Made by a program: the position numbers and the translations under genes. This document shows positions 36,801-46,325 of a stretch of DNA of 64,000 nt, piece by piece. The stretch covers positions 1 through 64,000 of the forward strand of contig NZ_JBIWDK010000012.1 of assembly GCF_044761985.1 (NCBI RefSeq). Reading direction: 5' to 3'. The stretch is from Peribacillus sp044761985 (GTDB taxonomy: Bacteria; Bacillota; Bacilli; Bacillales; DSM-1321). The notes under the pieces are model-generated. The model did no database searches and had not been told where the DNA came from. It was given only the letters and a program-made list of their open reading frames with translations. Each line of letters begins with the position of its first letter. Within the stretch, counting starts at the first letter, position 1.

Positions 36801-37457
36801 CTATGATTGATTCTTCGGTGTACCTTGCTGGTATTCCAAGAATCTGCGGTGTACCGTTGCTTTTGACACTTCATAGCCAAAGCCTCTCAGTGTTGCCGCA
36901 ATCTCCGCAAAAGTTAATCCATTCGAACGCAGTTTCACAATTTCTTCTATGGGTACTTCTTTACGATCCCTGCCAGTGGAGTTTCTTTGGTTCTTCAGGT
37001 TTTTCTGGGGCCGGTAGCCATTTTCAACGGCCCTAAGCATACCACGTTTAATTTTCAGGTTATGTAGTTTACGTTGATATTCTTCTACAATACCAACAAT
37101 TTGGATAACCATGGCATCAGAGTCCGATAACTCTAATTCACCATCATGAGAAAGTGTGAAAATCTTCACTCCTTCTTTAAGTACAACATGAAACAAGGCA
37201 ATTTTAGCATTTCCTCTTCCCAACCTAGTTTCATCTTGAATCAAGAGAACATCCGCTTCTTTTGTCTTAAAAAGATCAAGCATGTCAAATATCCCGTCAC
37301 GGTTCAGTTCGTAACCACTTGCCTGCTCTCTTATTATTGAAACGACTTCCATGTCATTATGTTCTGCTAACTTCACTAATTCCTCTTCCTGCCTAGCTAG
37401 CGAGGTTTCCTGTGTTTCTTTTTCTGTACTTACCCGACAATAGATGACTGCTTTCAT
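36801..37457 (-). CDS. yneB: YneB-like serine resolvase
   Basis: A 218-residue small serine recombinase. The catalytic start is AVIYCRVSTEKETQ with the nucleophilic serine near residue 10, followed by ARQEEEL and RLGRGNA, and a C-terminal helix-turn-helix. It is the second gene of the yneA-yneB-ynzC SOS operon. Its precise job there is unknown. Confidence 0.88.
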   Translation of the reverse strand: MKAVIYCRVSTEKETQETSLARQEEELVKLAEHNDMEVVSIIREQASGYELNRDGIFDMLDLFKTKEADVLLIQDETRLGRGNAKIALFHVVLKEGVKIFTLSHDGELELSDSDAMVIQIVGIVEEYQRKLHNLKIKRGMLRAVENGYRPQKNLKNQRNSTGRDRKEVPIEEIVKLRSNGLTFAEIAATLRGFGYEVSKATVHRRFLEYQQGTPKNQS

Positions 37458-37469
37458 ATGAACCTACCT

Positions 37470-37781
37470 TTACTGCTTACTAGCCAAACTTTGGACTACT
37501 TTTTCACTTTCAACTGGTATGACAATGATTTGACCTGCCTTAATAGTATCCGCCCTTACACCGTTATACTCTTCTATCCAACCAATGAATTCTTTTTTTG
37601 TCAATTCGGTTTGACCATATTCTTCTGAAATCTCCCATATAGTATCACCTTCGTTAATTTCAATCGAAAGGAAATCCTTATTTTGATTACTATCTAATGT
37701 GAAAGAGAATAAAATAGACAAGATAAATACAAATCCTGCTAATAGAATCGTATAAATATTATTTTTGCAAAATGTCTTCAT
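37470..37781 (-). CDS. yneA: Cell division suppressor YneA
   Basis: A 103-residue protein with an N-terminal membrane segment (about 9-28) and an extracellular LysM domain (INEGDTIWEISEEYGQ ... IKAGQIIVIPV). YneA delays septum formation during the SOS response. Three SOS boxes lie between it and divergent lexA. Confidence 0.92.
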   Translation of the reverse strand: MKTFCKNNIYTILLAGFVFILSILFSFTLDSNQNKDFLSIEINEGDTIWEISEEYGQTELTKKEFIGWIEEYNGVRADTIKAGQIIVIPVESEKVVQSLASKQ

Positions 37782-37797
37782 TAATATCCCTCCATAG

Positions 37798-37882
37798 CGA
37801 ATGTACGTTCGTTTTTGGTTGATGATTGAATTATAATACGAACGTTTGTTTCAGTCAACAACCAAATTCGAACTTATGTTTG
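37798..37882. promoter_or_regulatory. Three LexA (SOS) boxes between yneA and lexA
   Basis: Sites close to CGAACrnryGTTYc: cgaatgtacgttcg (37798-37811), cgaacgtttgtttc (37839-37852) and cgaacttatgtttg (37869-37882). They would let LexA control both divergent genes. Confidence 0.85.
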
Positions 37883-37940
37883 TATAGCATGTGGAGCCAT
37901 GCTATAATATAGCAAAGAATTATAGAGAAGAGGTGCGTAT

Positions 37941-38564
37941 ATGACTAAACTATCAAAACGGCAGCAGGATATTCTTGATTTCATAAAAGATGAAGTTCGT
38001 CAAAAAGGTTATCCACCTTCCGTTAGAGAGATTGGCGAAGCTGTGGGACTTGCATCAAGTTCGACTGTACATGGACATTTATCTCGTTTGGAAAGCAAAG
38101 GCTTAATCAGACGCGACCCGACTAAACCAAGGGCCATTGAGATTTTAAATATAGAAGAATCTAATAACATTCCAAAAACAAACGTAGTTAACGTACCACT
38201 TCTCGGAAAAGTAACCGCAGGTATGCCGATAACTGCCATCGAGAACATAGAGGAATACTTCCCTCTTCCTGAAAGTATGGTTCCACATGATGATCATGTG
38301 TTCATGCTTGAAATTATGGGTGAAAGTATGATTGAAGCGGGAATTCATGATGGAGATTATGTCATTGTAAAACAACAAAGCAATGCCAATAACGGAGATA
38401 TCGTCGTGGCCATGACGGAAGATGATGAAGCCACCGTTAAACGATTCTTTAAGGAACCGGATTACATACGGCTTCAGCCAGAAAACTCCAATATGGAACC
38501 TATCATTCTAAGAGATGTAACCATTCTTGGAAGAGTGATCGGGCTATATAGGCAAATTCACTAA
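37941..38564 (+). CDS. lexA: SOS repressor LexA
   Basis: A 207-residue repressor with winged helix (1-65; SVREIGEAVGLASSSTVHGHL), the self-cleavage Ala93-Gly94 in KVTAGMP, catalytic Ser129 in GESMIEAG and Lys167 in ATVKRFF. RecA-stimulated cleavage induces yneA and the phage YolD gene, which also carries a LexA box. Confidence 0.97.
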   Translation: MTKLSKRQQDILDFIKDEVRQKGYPPSVREIGEAVGLASSSTVHGHLSRLESKGLIRRDPTKPRAIEILNIEESNNIPKTNVVNVPLLGKVTAGMPITAIENIEEYFPLPESMVPHDDHVFMLEIMGESMIEAGIHDGDYVIVKQQSNANNGDIVVAMTEDDEATVKRFFKEPDYIRLQPENSNMEPIILRDVTILGRVIGLYRQIH

Positions 38565-38565
38565 A

Positions 38566-38591
38566 AGCGCACAAATTGCGCTTTTTTTATT
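38566..38591 (+). terminator. lexA terminator
   Basis: aagcgcacaaattgcgctt stem followed by ttttt. Confidence 0.85.
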
Positions 38592-38756
38592 TGTTTTAAG
38601 TCTATGTATTTCATCCTATGTATATGACAGAAGCAATATTATAATATTTTACTAGAGAGCATTGAATAACAAACCAAGTCAAATAAACAAGGTATAATTC
38701 TTTTATATCCGGTGAAATTAGTTCAATAGACATTTCTTTTTGAAAGTGGTGTTACT

Positions 38757-39044
38757 ATGGATTTTCCGACGATACATACGAATTTTTGGGATGCTGTAAT
38801 GGCTATCCCAACTATCATGATTTTGACCCAAATTATAAAGTTTCTCTTTCCTATCCCCCGAAGTTACGTACCCACTATTGCTTTATGTCTTGGTTTAATC
38901 ATTTCTATATTCATAAGCCATCGGCATCACTTGACTACCGGGATTTTTATGGGATGGTTTTACGGATACGCCAGTATCGGTAATTACGCCGCACTTAAAA
39001 CAGCTTTCGTATCCTTTAGGAACTCTGATAATCATTCGGATTGA
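38757..39044 (+). CDS. Small membrane protein
   Basis: A 95-residue protein with about three hydrophobic segments (16-30, 38-53, 60-75). It resembles small Bacillus membrane proteins of holin-like size, but no family is recognised. Good spacing from gtggtg. Monocistronic, downstream of lexA. Confidence 0.6.
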   Translation: MDFPTIHTNFWDAVMAIPTIMILTQIIKFLFPIPRSYVPTIALCLGLIISIFISHRHHLTTGIFMGWFYGYASIGNYAALKTAFVSFRNSDNHSD

Positions 39045-39215
39045 GTAAACACTGATGGATCCTTCGATCGAAAACCTCTATTTTTTTACGCAAAAAAACT
39101 GTCCAGTATTGTTGAACAGCATTTTCAAGCAATAATGGACACATATAGATCAGCTTTCTCTAAACCATCTACACGTGATTCTGGAAAATTTATTCAATCG
39201 TGTACCCTCTGCTTT

Positions 39216-39467
39216 CTACCTCCATCTTGTATTTCTCATGATAATGGATACAATGAACACTACAATTATGGCACCCAGTAACGCAGGCACAATGTAAAAC
39301 CCTTCTGTTTCAGGTCCGATTGGCCCTAAAATTGCAGTACCAAGCCATGCTCCAACAAATCCAGCAATGATATTTCCAATAATTCCACCCGGCATATCCC
39401 TTCCTAAAATCAGGCTTCCCAGCCATCCAATTATTCCACCAACAATTAACATCCAAATTAGCTCCAA
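39216..39467 (-). CDS. GlsB/YeaQ/YmgE family membrane protein
   Basis: An 83-residue glycine-rich protein with three membrane segments and the family pattern GGIIGWLGSLILGRDMPGGIIGNIIAGFVGAWLG-like (about 10-42). Stress-induced in other bacteria (transglycosylase-associated family); molecular role unclear. Confidence 0.85.
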   Translation of the reverse strand: MELIWMLIVGGIIGWLGSLILGRDMPGGIIGNIIAGFVGAWLGTAILGPIGPETEGFYIVPALLGAIIVVFIVSIIMRNTRWR

Positions 39468-40205
39468 AAATAACCACCTCCTTTCTCTAAAATTTATGAA
39501 ATTTTTTTATTAATAGAACAGACTTGTGACTAATGAAAATCACTTTAAGCTCCTCAGGCAATAAACTTATCGGCTGCTTATATACTTCTACCTATATAGG
39601 TACTATAAAAGGCCGCCCTAAAAAGGGTGGCCTTTAGTGTTTGATCTTCCGTTCTCCCTACCACAAAGAAAACCATCCAGTAAGAATGGTTGAAAATTAT
39701 TATTTGGTTATAATAATAAATGCCGCCAGATAACTGCAATTATCTGGCGGCACCACATGGTAAAAAAGAAAACAATTAAATTGCTTTCTATACTAGAATA
39801 AGTATTTTGGCTTCCTTTGTCGATATGACAATATTCCTATTTTCAATTATTTACACTATTTCCTACCATACTTTTTTAATATTTCAACCTTTATTCATCA
39901 TCATTTTTTCTACACAACCATTTAAAATTGGATTTTCATAACTTGTTGAAGGTTCTTGCAATTCGAAACCCCAAATCATTTACTTAATGGATTATATATC
40001 AAATGAACGGTGCGTTTTCAATCCAAAGTGATTAAAGGGCTCTAATATATACCTTCTTACCTAATTATACTATTTCGATAGTCCTGCATTTTACTAAAAT
40101 GGAAAATAAACACAGGTTATTAAGAACTATTATTAAAATACACTAAATATTCTTTACAAGAGCTCTAAGAAAAGTTATTATACAATAATAAAAGGAGGAG
40201 AATGT
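39468..40205. other. Long intergenic region with two strong hairpins
   Basis: No gene seen. Hairpins: aaggccgccct...agggtggcctt (about 39608-39634, followed by T-rich sequence) and gccgccagataa...ttatctggcggc (39722-39751). Both look like terminators but neither follows an intact gene. The rest is AT-rich and leads to the ribosome site (aaaggagg) of the peptide transporter. Confidence 0.5.
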
Positions 40206-41699
40206 ATGTCATCAATAAATAAACAGAAAATTTTGGATAGCATTCCTCAAAAAGGTTTTTTCGGAAACCCTAAAGGACTATTCACTCTTTTCTTCACGGA
40301 GTTTTGGGAGCGCTTCTCCTATTATGGTATGAAGGCCATTCTTGTATACTATATGTATTATGAGGTATCTAAAGGTGGATTAGGTCTTGATGAAAAAACA
40401 TCTCTAGCCATTGTATCCATCTATGGATCCTTAGTATATATGTCCGGAATTATTGGTGGCTGGTTTGCCGATAGGATTTTCGGAACATCGAAAGCCGTTT
40501 TTTACGGCGGTATATTGATTATGCTTGGTCATATTGCACTTGCGATACCGGGCAGCATTTCCATGTTCTTCGTTTCCATGATACTAATCGTTATAGGTAC
40601 AGGTCTTTTAAAACCTAATGTATCTAGTATTGTTGGGGAGCTATATGCAGAAGACGATAACCGTCGAGATTCTGGTTTCAGCATATTCTACATGGGAATA
40701 AACACGGGTGCATTCATTGCTCCGCTTATTGTCGGAACAGTTGGAATGAAGTACAATTTCCACCTTGGATTCGGCATTGCAGCCGTTGGTATGTTTATTG
40801 GATTAATCGTCTTCATGGCTACAAAGAAAAAAAATCTTGGACTTGCTGGAATAGCTCCTGTCAATCCTTTGGCATCAAATGAAAAGAAATCTGTTTATAC
40901 TAAGATCGGGCTAGCTATTTTAATTATTGTCATCATTTGTGCAATCGCTATCTCAAATGGTCTCTTAACACTTAATAGCTTCATCGGGCTTGTTGGTATC
41001 CTTGGAATTCTAATTCCTACTATGTATTTTATTGTGATGTACCGTAGTCCGAAAACAACATCTGTTGAGCGTTCACGTTTACTAGCCTATATCCCTTTAT
41101 TTATAGCAGCTGTTATGTTTTGGGCCATTCAAGAACAAGGCTCAACTATTTTAGCAAATTATGCTGATAAACGGACACAGTTAGAATTTGCCGGTTTTCA
41201 CATTTCACCAGCATGGTTCCAATCTTTAAATCCATTGTTCATCATTACTTTAGCACCTTTATTCGCATGGTTATGGGTTAAATTAGGGAAACGTCAGCCA
41301 ACTATACCCCAAAAGTTTTCGATTGGCCTATTCTTTGCTGGTTTATCATTCCTAGTAATTTTGGTTCCCTCTTATTTTGGAGGAGCCGGTTCATTAGTTA
41401 GCCCATTATGGCTTGTACTTAGTTATTTCCTTGTAGTAATTGGAGAGCTTTGCTTGTCACCTGTTGGTATGTCAGCAACCACTAAACTTGCTCCATCTGC
41501 GTTCTCAGCACAAATGATGAGTTTATGGTTCTTAGCCAATGCAGCAGCACAAGCATTAAATGCTCAAATTGTAAGATTTTACTCTGCGGACACGGAAATG
41601 GTCTATTTCGGGGCTATCGGAATCACTTCATTGATTTTAGGATTTATCCTATTGGCAATATCACCAAAGATTCAAGGCTTTATGAAAGGCTTACGTTAA
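40206..41699 (+). CDS. Proton-dependent oligopeptide transporter (POT/PTR family)
   Basis: A 497-residue carrier with about fourteen membrane segments. Family signatures: FFTEFWERFSYYGMKAILV near the N-terminus (with the ExxER-type motif) and the PTR2 block FYMGINTGAFIAPLIVG. It imports di- and tripeptides with protons, like DtpT. Preceded by aaaggagg and followed by a strong terminator. Confidence 0.92.
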   Translation: MSSINKQKILDSIPQKGFFGNPKGLFTLFFTEFWERFSYYGMKAILVYYMYYEVSKGGLGLDEKTSLAIVSIYGSLVYMSGIIGGWFADRIFGTSKAVFYGGILIMLGHIALAIPGSISMFFVSMILIVIGTGLLKPNVSSIVGELYAEDDNRRDSGFSIFYMGINTGAFIAPLIVGTVGMKYNFHLGFGIAAVGMFIGLIVFMATKKKNLGLAGIAPVNPLASNEKKSVYTKIGLAILIIVIICAIAISNGLLTLNSFIGLVGILGILIPTMYFIVMYRSPKTTSVERSRLLAYIPLFIAAVMFWAIQEQGSTILANYADKRTQLEFAGFHISPAWFQSLNPLFIITLAPLFAWLWVKLGKRQPTIPQKFSIGLFFAGLSFLVILVPSYFGGAGSLVSPLWLVLSYFLVVIGELCLSPVGMSATTKLAPSAFSAQMMSLWFLANAAAQALNAQIVRFYSADTEMVYFGAIGITSLILGFILLAISPKIQGFMKGLR

Positions 41700-41705
41700 C
41701 AAATG

Positions 41706-41745
41706 TAAAGCCAGCTTCTCCTATCATGGACAAGCTGGCTTTTTT
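41706..41745 (+). terminator. Terminator of the POT transporter
   Basis: aagccagcttctcc...acaagctggctt stem followed by ttttt. Confidence 0.9.
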
Positions 41746-41791
41746 TGTTTTTCGTCAACACTGTATGTTACTGAACCCTAACGGATTTTCA

Positions 41792-42400
41792 TTATGTACT
41801 CCGCTTTGCGGGGATAATATCTATCACTTTCACGAACCAACGATACAACAAATATCCCAAATATACCCCAATAAGGTTCAAAATAAGATCATCTATATCC
41901 AAACTTCCTCTTTGAAAAACATACTGGCATATTTCTATGATTGAGATTGAGAAAAAGGGAATAAAAAACTTTGGAATACCGGTCATCTTTTTTCCTTTTC
42001 TGGATAGCAGGTAAAGTCCAAATGGAATGAATAATCCTACATTTGCACCTAGATTATAAAAAGAAACAAGCCAATTCGAATCACCAGTTAAATAAGTGCT
42101 GATTGTAGAAAACGGGATAATGTTATATGAATATTCCTGCCCCTCAGGTCGGAAGAAAAGTAAAACTAGCAAAGAGAAACTATAACCACTTATCGCTACC
42201 TGCCAATACAATCGGGGTAGTTTTATTGTTTCCCCCCTGACCAATAAGACGATCATCAACACAGAGACTACAATACAAACCCATGCAACCATGATCACCC
42301 AAGGGTTCAAATAGAATAGGAGTTGAAGAAAAATAGGTAGACCACCGAAGAATAACCCCTGTGAGAACAGAAGCGTAAGCAATAGCGTTTTATAAGTCAT
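41792..42400 (-). CDS. VanZ-family membrane protein
   Basis: A 202-residue protein with about five membrane segments and VanZ signatures: NIIPFSTI, NLGANVGLFIPFGLYL and the end DIDDLILNLIGVYLGYLLYRW. VanZ relatives are linked with low-level glycopeptide resistance and envelope modification, but the reaction is unknown. Confidence 0.85.
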   Translation of the reverse strand: MTYKTLLLTLLFSQGLFFGGLPIFLQLLFYLNPWVIMVAWVCIVVSVLMIVLLVRGETIKLPRLYWQVAISGYSFSLLVLLFFRPEGQEYSYNIIPFSTISTYLTGDSNWLVSFYNLGANVGLFIPFGLYLLSRKGKKMTGIPKFFIPFFSISIIEICQYVFQRGSLDIDDLILNLIGVYLGYLLYRWFVKVIDIIPAKRST

Positions 42401-42501
42401 ATGGGGCCCTCCTTCTAACGAATACCATTACATCCTAGGCTATTGAGGACATACCGTCAATATGAAAGATATAGCGCTTGGTACAACACTCATAAGATTT
42501 C

Positions 42502-42659
42502 CTACTTTTTCTCTCCGTTGACATACTCCTTAACACGTAATTTCTGACCGACTTTTATTATATATATATATATTGGTATCTATCGGCTATCGTACTGTTT
42601 AGCCAAGAAAGATACCGTGTCACCTGACTTCCACCTGACCCCCTTCATAAAGTCCATAA
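42502..42659 (-). pseudogene. LysM-domain remnant
   Basis: On the minus strand two pieces of one LysM repeat: RWKSGDTVSFLAKQYDS then a stop, and after an AT-dinucleotide run (tatatatatatat, about 42561-42573) IKVGQKLRVKEYVNGEKK and a stop. The middle of the repeat is replaced by the AT run. Probably the tail of a lost cell wall hydrolase. Confidence 0.6.
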
Positions 42660-42766
42660 CGATGGGTATTTTCAAATGGAACGACCACCGGGATAGGATA
42701 AAGTTGTCCTATTTTTTAAAATAGATTCATAAGATAAACGTGCACAAAAGTTCGGAGGGGAAAATC

Positions 42767-43042
42767 ATGTTTATAGTTTTTGAAAAAGCCGTTCTTATAA
42801 TGGGTTTACTTCGTTTGCTTTCGGGAAGTATAGAAATATTCGCAGCTATACTCATGTTAAGACTTAATGATATCGAAAAAGCGTTGGTTGTGAATAGTTC
42901 CCTCGCACTCGTTGGACCTATAATACTTATTAGTACAACAGCTGTTGGTTTATTCGGGATGACCGAAAAGCTTTCCCTCTTTAAAGTTTCATGCATCTTT
43001 ATAGGAGTGACCATTATATTTATTGGAATAAAAAGCGAATAA
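42767..43042 (+). CDS. YqhV-like small membrane protein (DUF2619)
   Basis: A 91-residue protein with three hydrophobic segments, starting at the ATG at 42767 behind cggagggg; a GTG nine codons earlier is overshadowed by this site. The pattern MGLLRLLSGSIEIFAAILMLR ... RLND.EKAL resembles YqhV of Bacillus. Function unknown. Confidence 0.65.
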   Translation: MFIVFEKAVLIMGLLRLLSGSIEIFAAILMLRLNDIEKALVVNSSLALVGPIILISTTAVGLFGMTEKLSLFKVSCIFIGVTIIFIGIKSE

Positions 43043-43268
43043 TAAGCATAAAACAACCATTCTCAATAAATGGGATTGCCCATGATAAAACATTTTGGCA
43101 CCTTTTTGATTTCACCAACGATATTTTCAGATTATCTACATATATGACAGCCATTTCTACAATTCACTTAATCAACTTCTTTAATCTCAATAAGAGAAGG
43201 GATTAGATATGGTGTGTAGTGTGGTATCTCGAAGTACTTGATAATGTTTCATTCACCATCCAGAGCTA

Positions 43269-43961
43269 TCATTTCACTCGCAGTTTTTGACCGATTTCAA
43301 GGTAATTGGGTTTAACCTTAGGGTTCAGAGCTAAAAGTTTAGACACACTTGTTCCATATTTTATGGCAATGCTATAAAGGGTATCACCCTTTACAATCGT
43401 GTGAGTGTTACTTGGTACCTCCTCTTTCCTTTTCAAATTGAATGATTTAACGATTCCATTGACATGTCCTTGAGCCAAATTTTCAATACAAGCACTCTTT
43501 TTCAACTTAGAGGCATCAGAAACATTATCGATGAAGCCATTTTCAGTCAATAAAGCAGGCATAGTGGATTCCCGAAGCACATGTAAATTTCCCGTTCTTT
43601 GCCCACGATCTTTCAAATCCACAAGTTTCAGAATTTCAGCGTGGATATTATCCTGGTACTTTTTAGTAACCTGATTAGTGGATGTATAAATATAATCTTC
43701 ATATCCTTGTCCACCACCGGCATTAATATGGACGGACAAAAAGAAATCAGCTTCCCAAGCATTTGCTTCGTTTGTCCGTGCCGATAAGGACGGATACGTA
43801 TCTCCTGTACGACTCATCTTTGTCGATACATTCTTATACCGTGCAAGAAACTCCCTGATTTTTTTAGCAATTTTTAATGTAAGATTTTTTTCTTTCAATC
43901 CATTTCATATAGTGCCTGAATCTTCCCCCCCATGACCTGGATCAATATATATTTTCACCAT
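43269..43961 (-). pseudogene. N-acetylmuramoyl-L-alanine amidase with LysM, early nonsense codon
   Basis: Amidase_3-type cell wall hydrolase of about 230 residues. From an ATG at 43961 with a perfect aggaggtgat site it reads MVKIYIDPGHGGEDSGTI, then TGA at 43905-43907 (codon 19), then in the same frame NGLKEKNLTLKIAKKI. Zinc ligands (H of PGHGG, SVHINAG) and the catalytic E of TENGFID are otherwise present, and a LysM repeat closes the protein. The TGA is one base from GGA (glycine), expected at this site. Without readthrough only a fragment lacking the first zinc ligand could be made. Confidence 0.85.
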
Positions 43962-44180
43962 AATTATCACCTCCTATTAATTCTATGTATGTCCCCTATA
44001 AATGCTTGTACATATGTCATTTGATTACCCTCAAAGCAGTGATACACGACTAAAGAACTGCATAATACAGGGATGGCCCTTATTAGAATGACAGTACAGC
44101 ATATATTCTTTTAAATTCAAATGATTATTACATAAAAGTATGTTCTACTCTTTGAAACTGACTACTTCTTAAAAAGAAAA

Positions 44181-44212
44181 GGCACTCATGTCTGATGAGT
44201 GCCCTACATGTT
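44181..44212 (-). terminator. Terminator of the CotD-like gene
   Basis: ggcactcatgtctgatgagtgcc stem with an A-run on the plus-strand side (T-run on the minus strand). Confidence 0.8.
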
Positions 44213-44214
44213 AA

Positions 44215-44481
44215 TTATCTATTCCAAAACGGTCTGCAACGATTAGAGTTATTAACATTGCTTCCGCAGTCTAAGTTTTCTTCCACTGTTTCATATACTT
44301 CCCGTTCCCTTACAGGATAATAATGTTCATTTCTAACAATGGTTCTATTTACATTGATAACTTCAGTAGGGTGTATATGCTTCACTACCCGTCGATTCAC
44401 TCTGGTATTAACAACCGTTTCAGTTGGGCTAGTAATCACTTCTTCCCTTTGTTCACGGCACTTCCTACAATTACAACTCAT
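44215..44481 (-). CDS. CotD-like spore coat protein
   Basis: An 88-residue protein with a Cys-rich start (MSCNCRKCREQ), a central VVKHIHPTEVINVNRTIVRNEHYYPV block, and a C-terminal Cys pair. The HIHPTExxNVNxxxxxxxHYYP pattern is that of CotD-family inner coat proteins. Expressed presumably late in the mother cell. Confidence 0.78.
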   Translation of the reverse strand: MSCNCRKCREQREEVITSPTETVVNTRVNRRVVKHIHPTEVINVNRTIVRNEHYYPVREREVYETVEENLDCGSNVNNSNRCRPFWNR

Positions 44482-44851
44482 TATAAAATCCCACCTTTAG
44501 TTAGTTTTAGTACTTACAGTGTAGCTTATGATGTAAGGTGGTAACTTGTACTAAACGAATACACTAATTTTTATATTGGTCAGGATAATATAAATGAAAC
44601 CACTGAATGAGTCATTACTAGTCAAAAATAGATCATTTGTATTTATAATCAAAGTAATACAAGAATAAAGGAAGTTATACGGTTCCCCTCAACAGCACTG
44701 CCAATTAAAGATAAAATGACCAAAATTACCCGCTTACAATACTAATTCAATAGTGCTACTATTTATTTAGGTTTTTTTACCTATTTTAAATATAAGTCAA
44801 AAATTAAACACGGAATTTTAGAGTAAAACCAAGTTTTAAGGAGGAAATAGC

Positions 44852-45229
44852 ATGGGATTCTTAGATGGATTAATCGGTAATGCTTCAACGATAAGTAAAG
44901 ATGAAGCAATAAAAGAACTAGAACAGATTCTAGCGAATGGTGAGGATGTAGATGCTGCGTTTAAATTAATAAGAGATTTGATTGTATTTACAGACAAACG
45001 CCTTATATTAGTGGATAAGCAAGGAATTACTGGCAAAAAGGTAGAATACCATTCCATACCTTTTAAAAGCATTTCCCATTTCAGCGTAGAAACTGCTGGA
45101 CACTTTGATTTAGACGCAGAATTAAAAATATGGATTTCAGGTGCACAAACACCAGCTGTATCAAAACAATTCAAAAAAGATAAAAGTGTTTATGATATTC
45201 AAAAATTATTAGCTGCAGTCTGTGGGTAA
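44852..45229 (+). CDS. PH-domain protein (bPH_3/YvbH type)
   Basis: A 125-residue soluble protein whose strand pattern LIVFTDKRLILVDKQGITGKK and VEYHSIPFKSISHFSVETAG is typical of bacterial PH domains, with ELKIWISG following. Role unknown. Preceded by aaggagg. Confidence 0.85.
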   Translation: MGFLDGLIGNASTISKDEAIKELEQILANGEDVDAAFKLIRDLIVFTDKRLILVDKQGITGKKVEYHSIPFKSISHFSVETAGHFDLDAELKIWISGAQTPAVSKQFKKDKSVYDIQKLLAAVCG

Positions 45230-45540
45230 TTCAACGAATATTGATTATCATAGTTGAAAGAACATAGGCTTGTTTTGGGGATTCTTATATGGAAGAAAGT
45301 TAAATTTAATATCATTGAAATTAACACCGGCTTTCAGATGATGACCAGTAGAATATTGCCGAACTGTATACAGTCCTGGTCTCTCTGAGCTGATGCTTGT
45401 TCACCCTTTGCACCTCCCGTTAAAAAAACGGTTTTTTCGGATATAATATGTAATTTATTCATTATGATGTATACAATAAGTAATATATGCACGTAAATCA
45501 TTACTTATTGTATAGCATCTAGAACAAATTGCTTACATAT
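45230..45540. other. Intergenic region with long inverted repeat
   Basis: No gene seen. atacaataagtaat (45471-45484) and attacttattgtat (45500-45513) form a perfect 14-bp stem with a 15-base loop, lying just after the end of the broken gene at 45541. Confidence 0.5.
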
Positions 45541-45985
45541 CTATTCAGGTTTAATTTCAATTGTAAATGAGCCTTCTTCTTTAAGTATCTTCATATAGCG
45601 ATTATCATCTTGATCCTCTTTGTACCAAGGTACATAAATATTTTTTAGGGGCTTTTCATTTGTATCTAATAGTTGGATATACATAATGTCATGGTAATTA
45701 AATAATCGCCCTAGAATATTAGGTCTGTCTTCCACCTTATTACTTGTAGGATTATTAATATATGCACCAAGAAGATCATCATTATCCGTTGGGGAGTATT
45801 CAAGTTCTGTTTGGTGCGTATATGAAATTTCTAAATCTATACGGCTGCTATGATAAGAATTTTCTAATGCATGATCATCCTTTAGGTGTTAGTTCAGCAT
45901 ATGTTAGACCTAAAACACGCTCTGTTGGAATGATAATTGATTCACAATTCTCAAAAACCACTTCTATGTACTTAGCATTATCCAT
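45541..45985 (-). pseudogene. Frameshifted hypothetical protein
   Basis: From ATG 45985 (ggaagtgag upstream) it reads MDNAKYIEVVFENCESIIIP ... LTPKG, stops at TGA, and continues in another frame as DDHALENSYHSSRIDLEISY through to FTIEIKPE. One base change restores a protein of about 148 residues. Family not recognised; such acidic proteins are often immunity-type or hypothetical in Bacillus. Confidence 0.7.
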
Positions 45986-46325
45986 TTGAGCTCACTTCCT
46001 TTTTATTATCTATATAGGTAATTATAACAATAAAAGTAAAGTGAAATGTGATTTATTCATACAATCCCTTTCATCCTAAACTTACTTGACCTTTTTAATT
46101 CACGATGACACTTAATTTTAACTTTACTTTATAAGAAGTCGTTTGAAACATACTTAGAAAGTATCAAAGTTAATATAAATAAAATAAAGCCCGTCAGATA
46201 AAGTAGAAATTCAGTTGTGCCATTAAAGCGCCCTTTTATGGAATAACCAAACAGCTTCTTATAGCTTATTTAGTCTAATAAAAGTTCCATAAAATACTGA
46301 AAAGAAAACAATAAAAGGAGATAGG
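45986..46325. other. Gene-poor AT-rich stretch
   Basis: No gene seen. The phrase aagcgcccttttatggaataac (about 46226-46247) recurs with small changes at about 47246-47267, on both sides of the broken acetyltransferase gene; it may be a remnant of a small repeated element. Confidence 0.35.

Noticed and set aside
41525..41944. 139-codon plus-strand frame after the peptide transporter
   Set aside because: Overlaps the transporter in another frame and runs through its terminator and the VanZ gene.
45471..45513. Insertion-sequence terminal repeats
   Set aside because: The 14-base arms enclose only 15 bases; a hairpin, not an element.
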